Assembly: GCA_965218235.1 (NCBI GenBank)
Contig: OZ244596.1
Location: 2,294,001 to 2,358,000 of the forward strand
DNA from: CADCWK01 sp965218235
Lineage (GTDB): Bacteria; Chloroflexota; Chloroflexia; Thermomicrobiales; UBA6265
DNA: 64,000 bases
Reading direction: 5' to 3'
Positions 17,378 to 25,777 of the stretch are shown piece after piece (within the stretch, counting starts at the first letter, position 1; each line of letters opens with the position of its first letter). The translations under genes and the position numbers were made by a program. The notes beneath the pieces were generated by a model. That model was not told where the DNA came from. It made no database searches and saw only the letters and a program-made list of their open reading frames with translations.

Positions 17378-17905
17378 GATAACACATCGCATTGCCAATA
17401 CGGACACGAGGTTCAAATTGCGGGGCCCCTACCATGAGCATGAGCTGGACAACTGGCAACTTCCTGCCCAGGTGGTGCCAAAGGGTTGTATCAGTCCAAG
17501 CCGCACTCGAGAAGCCTCGCCGGGTCGCAAGCTGCCTGGTAGACCAGCCGGTCGCCCGGTCTGCCGGAACAGGGTCGCCTAGCCCGCGGCCATCTCCGCG
17601 GCGAAGTCGCTCACAGCGTAGAAGGGGTTGTCCGGGTCCGAAACGATCTCGCGGGCCGGGCGGCGCGCATTCGCAAGCCTGGAGCAATACCGCCCGGTTC
17701 CAGACACTGACGGCCACCACACCGCCTGCCAGCGTGTCCGTGAACCCGAAGCGGCAAGGGGGCCAGCTCACTGGCGAGCCGTCCGCTCCGGCCGCCACAG
17801 CGCGTCCCGTGGACGTGTCCACGGGACGCGCTCCCCTTTTGGGGGTCCGAACTGGCCGTATCGCAGCGTCTGGGCCCGATGGTCTTCCGTGACCGATCAG
17901 ACCGG
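17378..17905. other. intergenic inside element, possible gene remnant
   Basis: About 530 bp without a convincing gene. On the minus strand 17579-17767 is open for 62 codons with no good start, ending in the protein-like block REIVSDPDNPFYAVSDFAAE; this may be the tail of a lost gene. The region also contains the long palindrome listed separately. Confidence 0.4.
17799..17832. repeat. 34-bp near-perfect palindrome
   Basis: Two 16-bp perfect arms (17799-17814 and 17817-17832) with a 2-base centre, followed on the plus strand by CCCCTTTTGGGGG. It lies 74 bp after the last gene of the leftward replication module. Could be a terminator or a replication/processing hairpin. Confidence 0.7.
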
Positions 17906-18571
17906 CTAGCCAGGATCGACGCCGCGGGCGATCAGCGTTCGATCGCACTGGGCAAGTAGGCGGGACACCTGACCGATCCAGAGGTCGTTCGCCCGGTGCT
18001 CGAGCTCCACGCCCTGCCAGACCAGTCGCTCGAACGTCTCCGGACGCATCCGCGCCGGCCGCGGCAGGTGGCGCCATGGGATGTGGTCTCGCGGGTAGCT
18101 GGCCGGGTAGCCGAGCCGATCCGCCAGTCGCCACCGTCGCCGGTCGATCCGGGACAGCTCATCGATCCGGGTCGTCCGGTAGGCCAGCCGGCCGCACCGC
18201 CGGCAGACGAACCGGTGATCGACGCTGGCCGCGTAGACCACGGCGACCCGATCGCCGCAGGATCGGCAGCGCAGCCACCACCGCGCCCCGCCGAAGTGGC
18301 ACGCGGTCGCCTCGAGCCGGAATCGATCGCGCACCGGGATCAGCTCCCCGCCGGTCGGGCCGACTGCGTAGTTCAAGACCAGTGTCAGCCGGGACGCATC
18401 CTCCGGCGCGGTCTCGATGCCGAGCTGGATGTCGGCGATCGACTCCCCGCCCCGAGACCAGGCGACGGACCACCGCCGACCGGCGACCATCGGCCCCTGC
18501 CGGGCGATCTCGCGGACGTCCAGCCACAGCACCTCATCCGTGTAGCGGGTCCCTTCCCGCGATCGGCTCAT
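17906..18571 (-). CDS. zinc-ribbon protein of mobile-element type
   Basis: 221 residues, function unknown. The centre holds a zinc ribbon (CRSCG ... FVCRRCGRLAYRT), a pattern I associate with uncharacterised phage/plasmid proteins; the C-terminal third is basic and helical. ATG 18571 overlaps the stop of the nuclease gene (ATGA). Last gene of the leftward replication module. Confidence 0.7.
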   Translation of the reverse strand: MSRSREGTRYTDEVLWLDVREIARQGPMVAGRRWSVAWSRGGESIADIQLGIETAPEDASRLTLVLNYAVGPTGGELIPVRDRFRLEATACHFGGARWWLRCRSCGDRVAVVYAASVDHRFVCRRCGRLAYRTTRIDELSRIDRRRWRLADRLGYPASYPRDHIPWRHLPRPARMRPETFERLVWQGVELEHRANDLWIGQVSRLLAQCDRTLIARGVDPG

Positions 18572-19170
18572 GCCGGATCGCTCCCGCCAGGCGTGCGCTC
18601 CGGCGGCCGATCGGACGTCCCGGCCGAGTTTCGGAACACTTTTCGGGTATTTTCGTAAGGGTTTTCCGCCTCCGGCCGATCGGCTCCGGCGGCCCCTGTC
18701 CGCCGTGACGGGCTGCCCGTCCGTCTTCGGTCGCCGGTCTCCCGCGCGCGCACGTGAGGCAATCCGAAATCATCAGGGTATGCCGTCTGACGATGCCCGA
18801 TCTTTCCTGCCCTGCTTTCCTGTTCAGCGCACGGATCAACTGCGACGACGGCCTCCGGCACGAACAGCCGGACCAGCTGCTCGAGCTCCAGGACGGCGTA
18901 GCGCCGCGTGCCCACGCCGGGCGACGGATGGGCGATGACCACGATGGGGATGGCCTCCGGATCGGTGGCGATCGCGTCCCTGGTCGCCTGTCCCATCGCC
19001 GCCGTGAGCCAGGCCGGGACGCTCGTCCGCGTCTTGACCTGGACCGCTAGCGTCCCGGCGGCCGTGACAGCGACCACGTCCGGCTGCCCACTGCCGTTGT
19101 TCGGCAGGCGGCGACCACCGAGCAGCCGGGCGATCTCGCGCTCATGGCGCTTCCAGCGGTCCGAGCTCAT
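18568..19170 (-). CDS. PD-(D/E)XK nuclease, Holliday-junction-resolvase-like
   Basis: 200 residues. The N-terminal half fits the Hjc/PD-(D/E)XK fold: HEREIARLLGGRR, then GSGQPDVVAV and LAVQVKTRTSVPAWL (catalytic E, D and QxK). The C-terminal third is low-complexity, basic and probably disordered. ATG 19170 overlaps the primase stop by 4 bp. Probable role: resolving branched intermediates of element replication; a restriction-type nuclease is the alternative. Confidence 0.7.
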   Translation of the reverse strand: MSSDRWKRHEREIARLLGGRRLPNNGSGQPDVVAVTAAGTLAVQVKTRTSVPAWLTAAMGQATRDAIATDPEAIPIVVIAHPSPGVGTRRYAVLELEQLVRLFVPEAVVAVDPCAEQESRAGKIGHRQTAYPDDFGLPHVRARETGDRRRTGSPSRRTGAAGADRPEAENPYENTRKVFRNSAGTSDRPPERTPGGSDPA

Positions 19171-21605
19171 CGGCCAGCCTCCCGAGCCCGGTAGGCGGCC
19201 GCGACACAGGACGCGCACCGAACGCGCTGTCCCGGTTCAAGCGGACCGCCACAGCTGACGCATTCGGTCCTGAGCGGTAGCCGGGTGCCGGTCGCGCCAT
19301 CGCTTTGCAGGACGTTCGTACTATTCGGATTATCTATCCGATCATCCGCCTCCGTCCGGTGTTCCGGCCCCGGCTCACCCTGCGCACCGGGATAATCGGA
19401 ATAGTACGAATCATCCGTAGCGACCAGGCGCCAGCGTTGGACCGGCTTCGTCACGGCGTCGCCGGCGCTCTGCTCGATCAGCCCGTCGCGCTCCATCGTG
19501 GACAGCGCCTCGCCTAATTGCTCCCCACTGACGGTGCGGAGTGCGTTGTAGAGCGTGCTCCGTGTGACCCATTCGCCGTCCCGTTTGCGCAGCTGCCGGA
19601 CGATCCGCACCGGCACACTTCGCGGCACCCCGGAGCCGATCACCTTCAGCAGCGGCAACACGCGGTCCAGGTGCGCCCGGAACCATTCCGACAGCTCGAT
19701 CGCATCCTCGAGCCGGTCCCGCGTCAGGAGCTGGCGATGATCGGTGCCCTCGCTGGCGGCCCACAAGACGTGCAACACCAGCGCCAGCCGGGCCGTGTGG
19801 ACCGGCCACTTGCTCGAGAATCCCTGAGCCAGACCGGAGAGGGATCGCGTCGCCTCGGTGTTGCCGTTGTACCAGCCCTGCCAGACGGCGCGGGCGTCCG
19901 TCGCCAGGTGAACCGAGACCGGCGCCTTGTCCATCGGTGGGATGCGGTCGATCTCACCGAACACCCGCTCGATCTCCGACGTCAGGTAGGCAGGCACGTC
20001 GTCCTCGGTCCAGAACGCCGGTTCAGCCTCGGGCCGGACGAACATGATCCGCTCGATCAGCCCGTCCCGACGTTCCCGTTCCTCGTGCAGCGTGGCGATC
20101 ATGTCATCCTGAATGCCGCCGCAGACCGAGACGGCTGGGAAGTTGATGAGCGTCGGCGGCCGCGACTGGCGGTCGATCTTGATGTTGGAGCCGGACCAGA
20201 GCGAGAGGAACATCTGCCGATCAGCTCCCTTTCCCCCACGGTACTGGTCCATCGATCTGATCCAGCCGGTCAGTTCGTCGGCGACCAGCGCGATCCCGTG
20301 GGCATTGGTCAGGCGATCGGCCAGCGCCTCCGTCGTCGCGTTGGCCGTCCAGTAGTGCCGCATCTCCGGCTTGCGCGGCTCATCTCCGCGATCGTCGGCC
20401 TTGCTCGACTTCCAGGACGCGTGCCGTGATTCCCAGTCGGCATACTCCGTCTGGAACCGCTCATAGGCGCGGCGTTGCAGGCTCTCGAGCCCGATTCGGG
20501 CGAAGCCGAGCGCCGGCGTCTTCGCGCTGCCCGGTGGCGCGACCACCGCCACCCAGATCGTCGGCAGCACCTCGAAGCCGCTCTTGAGGGACAGCCGCAG
20601 GCGGTTGCCGATCACCGCGCCGGTCATCGAGAGCATGGGAGCGGCGATCATCTCCGGTGGGACGGACAGGCTCGCGCTGGCCCGCTCAATGAACGCTCGG
20701 ATCCCCGGTGGGAAGACGTCGATCGGGAAGTAGGGCACGGTCGCCGCGGCCGGCTGTGCAACGGCCAGACGATCGATCCGGGCCGTGAGGGCTCCAGCAT
20801 CGTTTGCGGCCAGGTAGTCGCTCACGTCGCCGTGTTCGGGCAATTCCGGGTAGGTGGCGGTCCGGACCGATGCCGCCCGGCCGTGCAGGATGCCGGCGAT
20901 CTCGTCAGCCCGCTTCCGGCCCGGCGGATCGTTGTCAGCGTGGATCACCACGGGTCGCCCGGCCAGCGCGTCCGTCCAGGCGTCCTGCCAGGTGGTCCCC
21001 GTCGATCCCGGCGACACCGCGCACCAGCCGATTCCGGCCAGCGAGTCGGCGTCCTTCTCGCCCTCGGTGACGTGCACGATGGCGGTCAGGTCGGCCGGGA
21101 GCTCGCCCTGCCGGTAGAGCGGCCAGGATGCCGGGTCCAGCCGGCCGTTCCGCCAGGTGCCGTTGACTAGGTGCTGTGGCCGGAAGGACTTCGGATCGAA
21201 CCGGACCACTTGGCGGCCGTCGCCGTAGGGATAGGTGGCGACGATGCGTCCTGGCCCAGCGGGTCGCGTCAGCTTCGGTACCGGAGTGGGCCGGACTGGC
21301 CGCACCGGCTCGATCGGTGGCCGTGTTGGGCGTGGCGAGGTCGGCCAGTCCCGCCGCTCGCGGTTGATTCCGAGCAGGTCGGCCAGCGCGATCGCCCCAC
21401 CGCCGGCCTTGCAGGCGTCGCAGTGCCAGATCGCCTGTTCCAGATCCCACCGGGCCGACGGATGGATGTCCGGCGCGTGAGCCGGGCAGCGGAACCGGAG
21501 CTCGCTGCCGCCCTTGATTGGCCGGCCCTCGCGGTCCTCGCAAGCGCGGGTGATGGCGTCGATCAGGGCCGGGTCGATCGGCGCCGGAGAGGGCATCGCC
21601 GTCAT
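19167..21605 (-). CDS. primase/helicase-like replication protein (CHC2 zinc, TOPRIM-like, DUF3987 ATPase)
   Basis: 812 residues. Order: CHC2-type zinc finger (C40, H43, C62, C65), TOPRIM-like region with VTEGEKDADSLAG and VVIHADNDPPG, then a DUF3987-type ATPase with Walker A APPGSAKT and Walker B ALVADELTGW, a winged-helix-like C-terminal part, and a final zinc pair CVSCGG ... CASC. This is the typical autonomous replication protein of phages, satellites and plasmids. ATG 21605 overlaps the upstream stop (ATGA). Confidence 0.88.
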   Translation of the reverse strand: MTAMPSPAPIDPALIDAITRACEDREGRPIKGGSELRFRCPAHAPDIHPSARWDLEQAIWHCDACKAGGGAIALADLLGINRERRDWPTSPRPTRPPIEPVRPVRPTPVPKLTRPAGPGRIVATYPYGDGRQVVRFDPKSFRPQHLVNGTWRNGRLDPASWPLYRQGELPADLTAIVHVTEGEKDADSLAGIGWCAVSPGSTGTTWQDAWTDALAGRPVVIHADNDPPGRKRADEIAGILHGRAASVRTATYPELPEHGDVSDYLAANDAGALTARIDRLAVAQPAAATVPYFPIDVFPPGIRAFIERASASLSVPPEMIAAPMLSMTGAVIGNRLRLSLKSGFEVLPTIWVAVVAPPGSAKTPALGFARIGLESLQRRAYERFQTEYADWESRHASWKSSKADDRGDEPRKPEMRHYWTANATTEALADRLTNAHGIALVADELTGWIRSMDQYRGGKGADRQMFLSLWSGSNIKIDRQSRPPTLINFPAVSVCGGIQDDMIATLHEERERRDGLIERIMFVRPEAEPAFWTEDDVPAYLTSEIERVFGEIDRIPPMDKAPVSVHLATDARAVWQGWYNGNTEATRSLSGLAQGFSSKWPVHTARLALVLHVLWAASEGTDHRQLLTRDRLEDAIELSEWFRAHLDRVLPLLKVIGSGVPRSVPVRIVRQLRKRDGEWVTRSTLYNALRTVSGEQLGEALSTMERDGLIEQSAGDAVTKPVQRWRLVATDDSYYSDYPGAQGEPGPEHRTEADDRIDNPNSTNVLQSDGATGTRLPLRTECVSCGGPLEPGQRVRCASCVAAAYRAREAGR

Positions 21606-21793
21606 CGAGCCACCCGTCCATCTTGAGCAACGGCCCGAGCCGCCTCGGCTTCGGCCAGGTTGCGCCGAAGCCGAGCGACCATCGGGCTGGCATCGCCGTA
21701 GCGGTCAACCATCATGGCCAGCAGTTCACGGAGTCGCCGGACGCGATCCTCCGGCTGCGTTGACGCGGTATGCTGTGTCTGGTTCATCGGCAT
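21602..21793 (-). CDS. small helical protein upstream of element primase
   Basis: 63 residues, not recognised. Start at ATG 21793 with GGAGG four bases before it; ATG 21787 is an alternative. The body is a single charged helix pair (RVRRLRELLAMMVDRYGD ... LRRNLAEAEAARAV). It is translationally coupled to the primase and may be an accessory loader or regulator; that is a guess from position. Confidence 0.6.
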   Translation of the reverse strand: MPMNQTQHTASTQPEDRVRRLRELLAMMVDRYGDASPMVARLRRNLAEAEAARAVAQDGRVAR

Positions 21794-21848
21794 CGGCCCT
21801 CCGGACGCCCGCCACGCCTTGCCCTGCGTGTGCGGGCGTCGGTGTGTC

Positions 21849-22076
21849 TCAAGCGGCATCGGATGTCAGGGGACCGCTGGCCGCTCCGGCGCCGCTGCGT
21901 TGCGACATGATGTCCAGGGCGTCGGTCGGGACCAAGATTCGCCGCCCGACGCGGACGTGTGGGCAGTGGCCTGACCGGATGGCGGCATAGAGCCCGTCCC
22001 GTCCGATCATCCGCTTGCCCGTCTCGGGATGCCGATGCATCTCGATGAAGTCATCGATCCGAACGTACTGCCGCAT
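21849..22076 (-). CDS. xis: excisionase-type small HTH protein
   Basis: 75 residues. The sequence matches the Xis/MerR-like winged-helix pattern of tyrosine-recombinase elements: an N-terminal helix with an IRSGHCPHVRVGRRILVP turn and a C-terminal helix. Start at ATG 22076 with GGGAG upstream; the long open frame before it is not credible. It precedes the primase module by 55 bp. Expected role: directing integrase toward excision at attL/attR. Confidence 0.75.
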   Translation of the reverse strand: MRQYVRIDDFIEMHRHPETGKRMIGRDGLYAAIRSGHCPHVRVGRRILVPTDALDIMSQRSGAGAASGPLTSDAA

Positions 22077-22258
22077 GACGAAGCTCCCATCACTGCCAGT
22101 CCCGTCGACCGCGCATCGCGGCGACTGGGGACAGCGTGACGGGAGCGACCGGACCGGAAATGCATCAATCCTGACAATGAGTTGAAACGAATTCGGACGG
22201 CGTTGACTGGATTTCCGGGAACGATTTCCACAATTTCCGGGCGGCGTTTCCGGGCCAG

Positions 22259-23134
22259 TTAGGCGGCGTCGTCCGCGACGATCGGCCATACGTAGCCGAG
22301 ATCCCGGAACTCAACGACCCGGTCATCGAAGGTCGACAGCTTGATCCCGAGATGGTCGGCAAACTCCCGGCGACTAGGCGGCGACTCGCCCTCTAGCGTC
22401 GCGTACTCGTTCACCAGCGCGACGCAGGCGGCATACGCTTCCTCGGGTGGCGGGCCGACCCGCTTCCGACCCGCCACCTTTCGGCTCTGTCGTCCGATCG
22501 AGACTGGCGCCGTCAATGGCGTGAGCACCGCTTCTGGCATGGGTTTCCTGGCGGCGACCAGCTGGTCGACCAGCCCATCAAGCGTTGCCAGCGCGGGCCA
22601 GGGCGACATGGGCTGAAAGTAGGCATGGGTCGTGACGACCAGGTGCGCCAGGAGATCGGTCGCCTCACACAGCTCGATTTCGATACTCTCCAGTCGGTCG
22701 GAGTAGGTTCGCTCGCGCTCGGCCCGAGACAGCGGCTCTGCTGGTAGGAGATTGCGGAGCCGCACTGCGGCGTCCTTGCGCGGCTCGTCATAACTATAGC
22801 CATCCGTATCGTGGGCATCGATCGTCCACTCACTGACCAACCCGACCACTTGGCGCCGCAGCCAGCGCCAGAGGACGGCTTCAGGCAAGCCATAGTCCAC
22901 TCGATCACCTGGGTTGTCCCAGAGCCGGCAGAGCAGCCGGAGGCACCCGCGCGCGGTGTCCAGGCTCACGGCCTGAGAGAACGCCTTGCCGCCGATGTAG
23001 ACGTCCTCCTCGAGAACGTCCCGCTCCCACGCAGACAAGTCCTCCCAATCAGTTGGCGGCTGACACACCCGGTAAATCGCCGCCTCCCAAGCACGAAGAT
23101 CGAATCCGGTCCCGCCCTGCCCTACACTGTCCAC
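22259..23134 (-). CDS. hypothetical element protein with C-terminal HTH
   Basis: About 291 residues, not recognised. The C-terminal 45 residues look like a HTH (SRREFADHLGIKLSTFDDRV), and the middle is acidic and helical. It is the first leftward gene inside the right end, so it may regulate the module or initiate replication (compare phage initiators with C-terminal HTH). Start at GTG 23134 is chosen for GGAG eight bases upstream; GTG 23167 in frame has no ribosome site. Confident as a gene, not as to function. Confidence 0.7.
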   Translation of the reverse strand: MDSVGQGGTGFDLRAWEAAIYRVCQPPTDWEDLSAWERDVLEEDVYIGGKAFSQAVSLDTARGCLRLLCRLWDNPGDRVDYGLPEAVLWRWLRRQVVGLVSEWTIDAHDTDGYSYDEPRKDAAVRLRNLLPAEPLSRAERERTYSDRLESIEIELCEATDLLAHLVVTTHAYFQPMSPWPALATLDGLVDQLVAARKPMPEAVLTPLTAPVSIGRQSRKVAGRKRVGPPPEEAYAACVALVNEYATLEGESPPSRREFADHLGIKLSTFDDRVVEFRDLGYVWPIVADDAA

Positions 23135-23444
23135 GCTCGCGACTCCTTCCAGGTCGTCAGCCGCCACCCCGGCCGCTCACAACGGCGCGGGGTGTTCTCA
23201 TTCGTTCTAGTAAGTGTACGTGCGCCCCGGTGCCGGGTGAAGTGGCCTCGGAGTCACAGTCCATCAGCCGCTGTGCCCGGAGAGGGAAACGTTCTGTAAC
23301 ATGTCACCGGTCCCGGAGCCGGCGGACCGAGTCGGTACAGGCTCGATCTCCTGACATCTCCTGACCCGCGGACGGCCCTCGATCCCGGTGATCCGGTGAT
23401 CTTTTGTGACGGTCAGCGTTGACGCCGGTCTCTTGCCCTCGCCT

Positions 23445-23493
23445 TGGTCACGGTTTGGTCACGGATGGTCACGGATCGGGCCGTCGGTGACCA
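23445..23493 (+). repeat. integrase arm-site-like repeats, right end
   Basis: TGGTCACGG at 23445-23453, 23456-23464 and 23466-23474, and an inverted TGGTCACC at 23486-23493. A stretch of over 20 bases covering the first two copies is shared with the left end, in the same orientation and 11-bp step. Confidence 0.65.
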
Positions 23494-23578
23494 GATGAGA
23501 ACGGATGTAGAACAGTCAATATCTCGATGATAGCGGGCGTTTTCGCATCGGGACGGACGGATACGGATAGACTAGGCG

Positions 23579-23625
23579 GCTTCCCAAGCAGGATGTCGTC
23601 GGTTCGAATCCGATCACCCGCTCCA
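23579..23625 (+). repeat. attR: attR core (47-bp direct repeat, right copy)
   Basis: Identical to the tRNA-Gly 3' half at 11637-11683. It has no 5' half here, so it is not a functional tRNA; it marks the right end of the element. Confidence 0.92.
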
Positions 23626-23650
23626 CAAAAAACCCGGCAGAGTCACGAAA

Positions 23651-23682
23651 ACGGCCACCTTTCACGGGTGGCCGTTCGTCTT
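23651..23682 (+). terminator. terminator-like hairpin, probably the original one of tRNA-Gly
   Basis: 9-bp stem (23651-23659 with 23667-23675), then TCGTCTT. It lies 26 bp outside attR, where the tRNA-Gly terminator would be if the element were absent. Confidence 0.5.
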
Positions 23683-23909
23683 ACCGGGTTCAATGTTACG
23701 TGTTTGTTACCGGTCGTCTGCCGATGGGTCCTGATGTGACCGCCCAAGCGGACGGTTGAAAGGTTCGCCGACTCTTCCCTCTGGCGGGACTCGGATCTGC
23801 AATTCGTCCGGCTCCGCGCCGTCAGACATCCCCAGGCACGACGAAGGGCTGGGCATCACTGCCAGCCCCCGTCTCGCGTCTCTCCGACCGTTCTGGCGCG
23901 TCCTGGGCG

Positions 23910-24674
23910 TTAGCGCCGGCGGCTACGGGCGACCATACCGGCTCCCAGACTGACGACCGCCAGGAGCATCGCAACGACTGCCCAGGCAGCGTTCAGCGGA
24001 GCGGTGGTACCCGTCCCCGTGCTGGGCAGCCCGACGACCGGGGCGCTGCTCGCGACCGGCGCGGTTCCCGTACTGGGCGCGGCGCTTGACCCGCTGCTGG
24101 CGACCGCACTCGGAACCGGCGACGTCCCGCTGCCATCCCCTGCGAAGACGAAGAACACGTCGCAGCCGATCCGGTCGCCCGTCTCTGCGGCGCCTTGGAC
24201 CTGGAAGCCGCCCGCCGTGTACACGGTCCCAGCGTCGTCCCCGTCCGCCTGGGTGCAGTTCACGATGTACCCGACAGAGCCGGTCGGGAGCGTGATCTGA
24301 AGGTCGTAGCCCGTGTCGCTCGCGGCGATCCCGGCGCCCGCGTCTCCGCCTGCTCCCGTCGTCAGGACGTTGGGCTGGGCTTCGCCAGCGCGAAGCCGGA
24401 CGGAGAAGTCGACGCCGACCGCTGGGGTCTCGCAGGCTCCAACAGCCGATGTGATGGGGTCGGTCTCCGGCACGACGTAGCCGGGCGGACAGGCGAAGGC
24501 GGCGATTGCGATCTCCGCGAACGCGCCCCCTCCTGGACCGTCACCCTGGGCGGCGGTCGTCTGGGTCGCCCCGAAGACGGCGACCAGGAGCGCGACCAAT
24601 GTCCCCGTAACGGTGACGCCGATGCGACGTCGGACCGCGGGCGAACCGTGTGTCCTGTTGCTAGATACCCGCAC
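23910..24674 (-). CDS. secreted cell-surface protein with LPxTG-type sorting signal
   Basis: 254 residues. An N-terminal signal segment (GVTVTGTLVALLVAVFGAT) ends near TAAQG; there is a cysteine-containing extracellular domain (CPPGYVVPE ... CETP ... VNCTQ ... IGCDVFF), a Ser/Pro/Ala-rich stalk, then LPSTG, a hydrophobic segment and a SRRR tail: the complete sortase anchor pattern. The extracellular domain is not recognised. Start at ATG 24674. A second anchor-type protein lies 3 kb away. Expected to be wall- or surface-linked in a monoderm. Confidence 0.8.
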   Translation of the reverse strand: MRVSSNRTHGSPAVRRRIGVTVTGTLVALLVAVFGATQTTAAQGDGPGGGAFAEIAIAAFACPPGYVVPETDPITSAVGACETPAVGVDFSVRLRAGEAQPNVLTTGAGGDAGAGIAASDTGYDLQITLPTGSVGYIVNCTQADGDDAGTVYTAGGFQVQGAAETGDRIGCDVFFVFAGDGSGTSPVPSAVASSGSSAAPSTGTAPVASSAPVVGLPSTGTGTTAPLNAAWAVVAMLLAVVSLGAGMVARSRRR

Positions 24675-24963
24675 AGAAACTTCCTCCTGTTCGCCCGCGA
24701 AGGGGCGGTCGTCAAGAACTGGTCAATAGCCGGAGCGGAAGCGACCGCTGGCAGACCATTCAGGACTATCGCACAGTGTGAGCCGGGGCGACGTCGTTCG
24801 AACTATGCAGTTTCGCTAGGGCAACACCCCGACGCTCTCCGGCGACCGTGGCGCGTCTTGGGCTACAGTTCAGCCTCTACTGGGCGGGACGACAGGAGCG
24901 CGGGCTTCGCGGGCTATCAGTCGTCGTTGACCTGGCTCCGGACCTACTCACTGGGGGAACGAC

Positions 24964-25338
24964 ATGGGCGGGATATTCGATGAGATCACGGACCCGGTCG
25001 GGGTGCAAAGACGGGACGCTGTCGCCCGTGATCGTCGCGACATCGTCATGCGAGTGGAGTTTGACGCACTCGACTTGCGCGATAGCGAACGGCTCTTCAT
25101 CCAGTCCGTTTTGAACGCGACTCCGCCGTCGCTAAGCATGGTGCTGTCTCTGCACTCGGAGCTAACGGAAGCGCTGCGGAACGAAGCGTTGGTCAAACGC
25201 TGCGGTCTTGATCCGGATGACTTCGCGGACCGCGTGCGAGCGCTACGCCCCGCCCAGAAGCTGGCTATTATCGAAGTCTTCGAACGCGGTCGACTGCTTA
25301 CCCGTCAACGTGGGACGGGTGACTTCCAGGGCTGGTAA
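24964..25338 (+). CDS. hypothetical protein
   Basis: 124 residues, not recognised. ATG 24964 is preceded by GGGGGAACG. Soluble, largely helical, acidic/basic balanced (FDALDLRDSERLFIQSVLNA ... DDFADRVRAL); no signal peptide. Codons are less biased to G/C at third positions than in neighbouring core genes. Its 3' end overlaps the convergent zinc/basic-repeat gene by 41 bp. The fold resembles a small effector or adaptor domain, but I cannot name a family. Confidence 0.6.
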   Translation: MGGIFDEITDPVGVQRRDAVARDRRDIVMRVEFDALDLRDSERLFIQSVLNATPPSLSMVLSLHSELTEALRNEALVKRCGLDPDDFADRVRALRPAQKLAIIEVFERGRLLTRQRGTGDFQGW

Positions 25339-25777
25339 CGGAATCAACGGCGTCCCGCTCCGTCCGTTTCCTGGCTCTGTACTCGCGAGCGGCTTCGATC
25401 AACCGCTCGCGGTTCATCTCCCGGTACGTCGCCTGGTACTCCGCGACCGCGTGTAGGTTCGCTTCCCGCCACTGCCAGGACCGCTCACCGCACTCTTCGC
25501 GGTGGTCACGGTGATACCTCCGCGAGCGCTCTAGGATCGTCTCGCGGTTCGACTGATAGCGGACCCGGTCCGCGAGCCGGACCGCTTCGGAGTCGGTCTC
25601 GCGCTGTCGTCGGTTCCACTCGCGCTTCGCGTCTTTACGCTTCCGCGAGACGCACGACCGACACTCGGACCGAAGGTTCCGGCTGGGGCAGGTTTCGAAC
25701 CGCTCGCGGACCTTCGCTTCGTTGCAGGTCCGGCAAATGAGTTCGAACGTCTCCGGGTGAGCGCGTACGGTCGCCAT
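25298..25777 (-). CDS. zinc-finger protein with basic YR/NRE helical repeats
   Basis: 159 residues. The N-terminal zinc site (CRTCNEAK ... CPSR ... CRSC) is followed by about 100 residues of very basic repeats (SNRETILERSRRYHRDHREE, EYQATYREMNRERLIEA). Small proteins of this build occur on plasmids and phages and some are related to HNH proteins, but no HNH core is seen here. Start at ATG 25777. It overlaps in another frame the tail of the interrupted gene upstream; that tail looks like the spurious one. Confidence 0.55.
   Translation of the reverse strand: MATVRAHPETFELICRTCNEAKVRERFETCPSRNLRSECRSCVSRKRKDAKREWNRRQRETDSEAVRLADRVRYQSNRETILERSRRYHRDHREECGERSWQWREANLHAVAEYQATYREMNRERLIEAAREYRARKRTERDAVDSVTSPGSHPSHVDG

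Larger units (their letters stand above)
11637..23625. mobile_element. tRNA-Gly-integrated mobile element (phage-satellite/IME-like, about 11.9 kb)
   Basis: Bounded by identical 47-bp repeats of the tRNA-Gly 3' half (11637-11683 and 23579-23625). Contents: tyrosine integrase next to attL, Xre regulator, a divergent early-type small-gene cluster, metal-resistance cargo, and an overlapped replication module with excisionase, primase/helicase and resolvase-like nuclease. No capsid, portal, terminase, relaxase or type IV secretion gene is visible, so transfer would need a helper. The genes appear intact and excision looks possible. Confidence 0.9.

Noticed and set aside
17340..18134. Minus-strand frame of 264 codons
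   Set aside because: Overlaps the zinc-ribbon gene in another frame and crosses the palindrome and metal promoter.
11637..23625. Full prophage
   Set aside because: No capsid, portal, terminase, tail or lysis gene; the gene set is limited to integration, regulation, replication and cargo.
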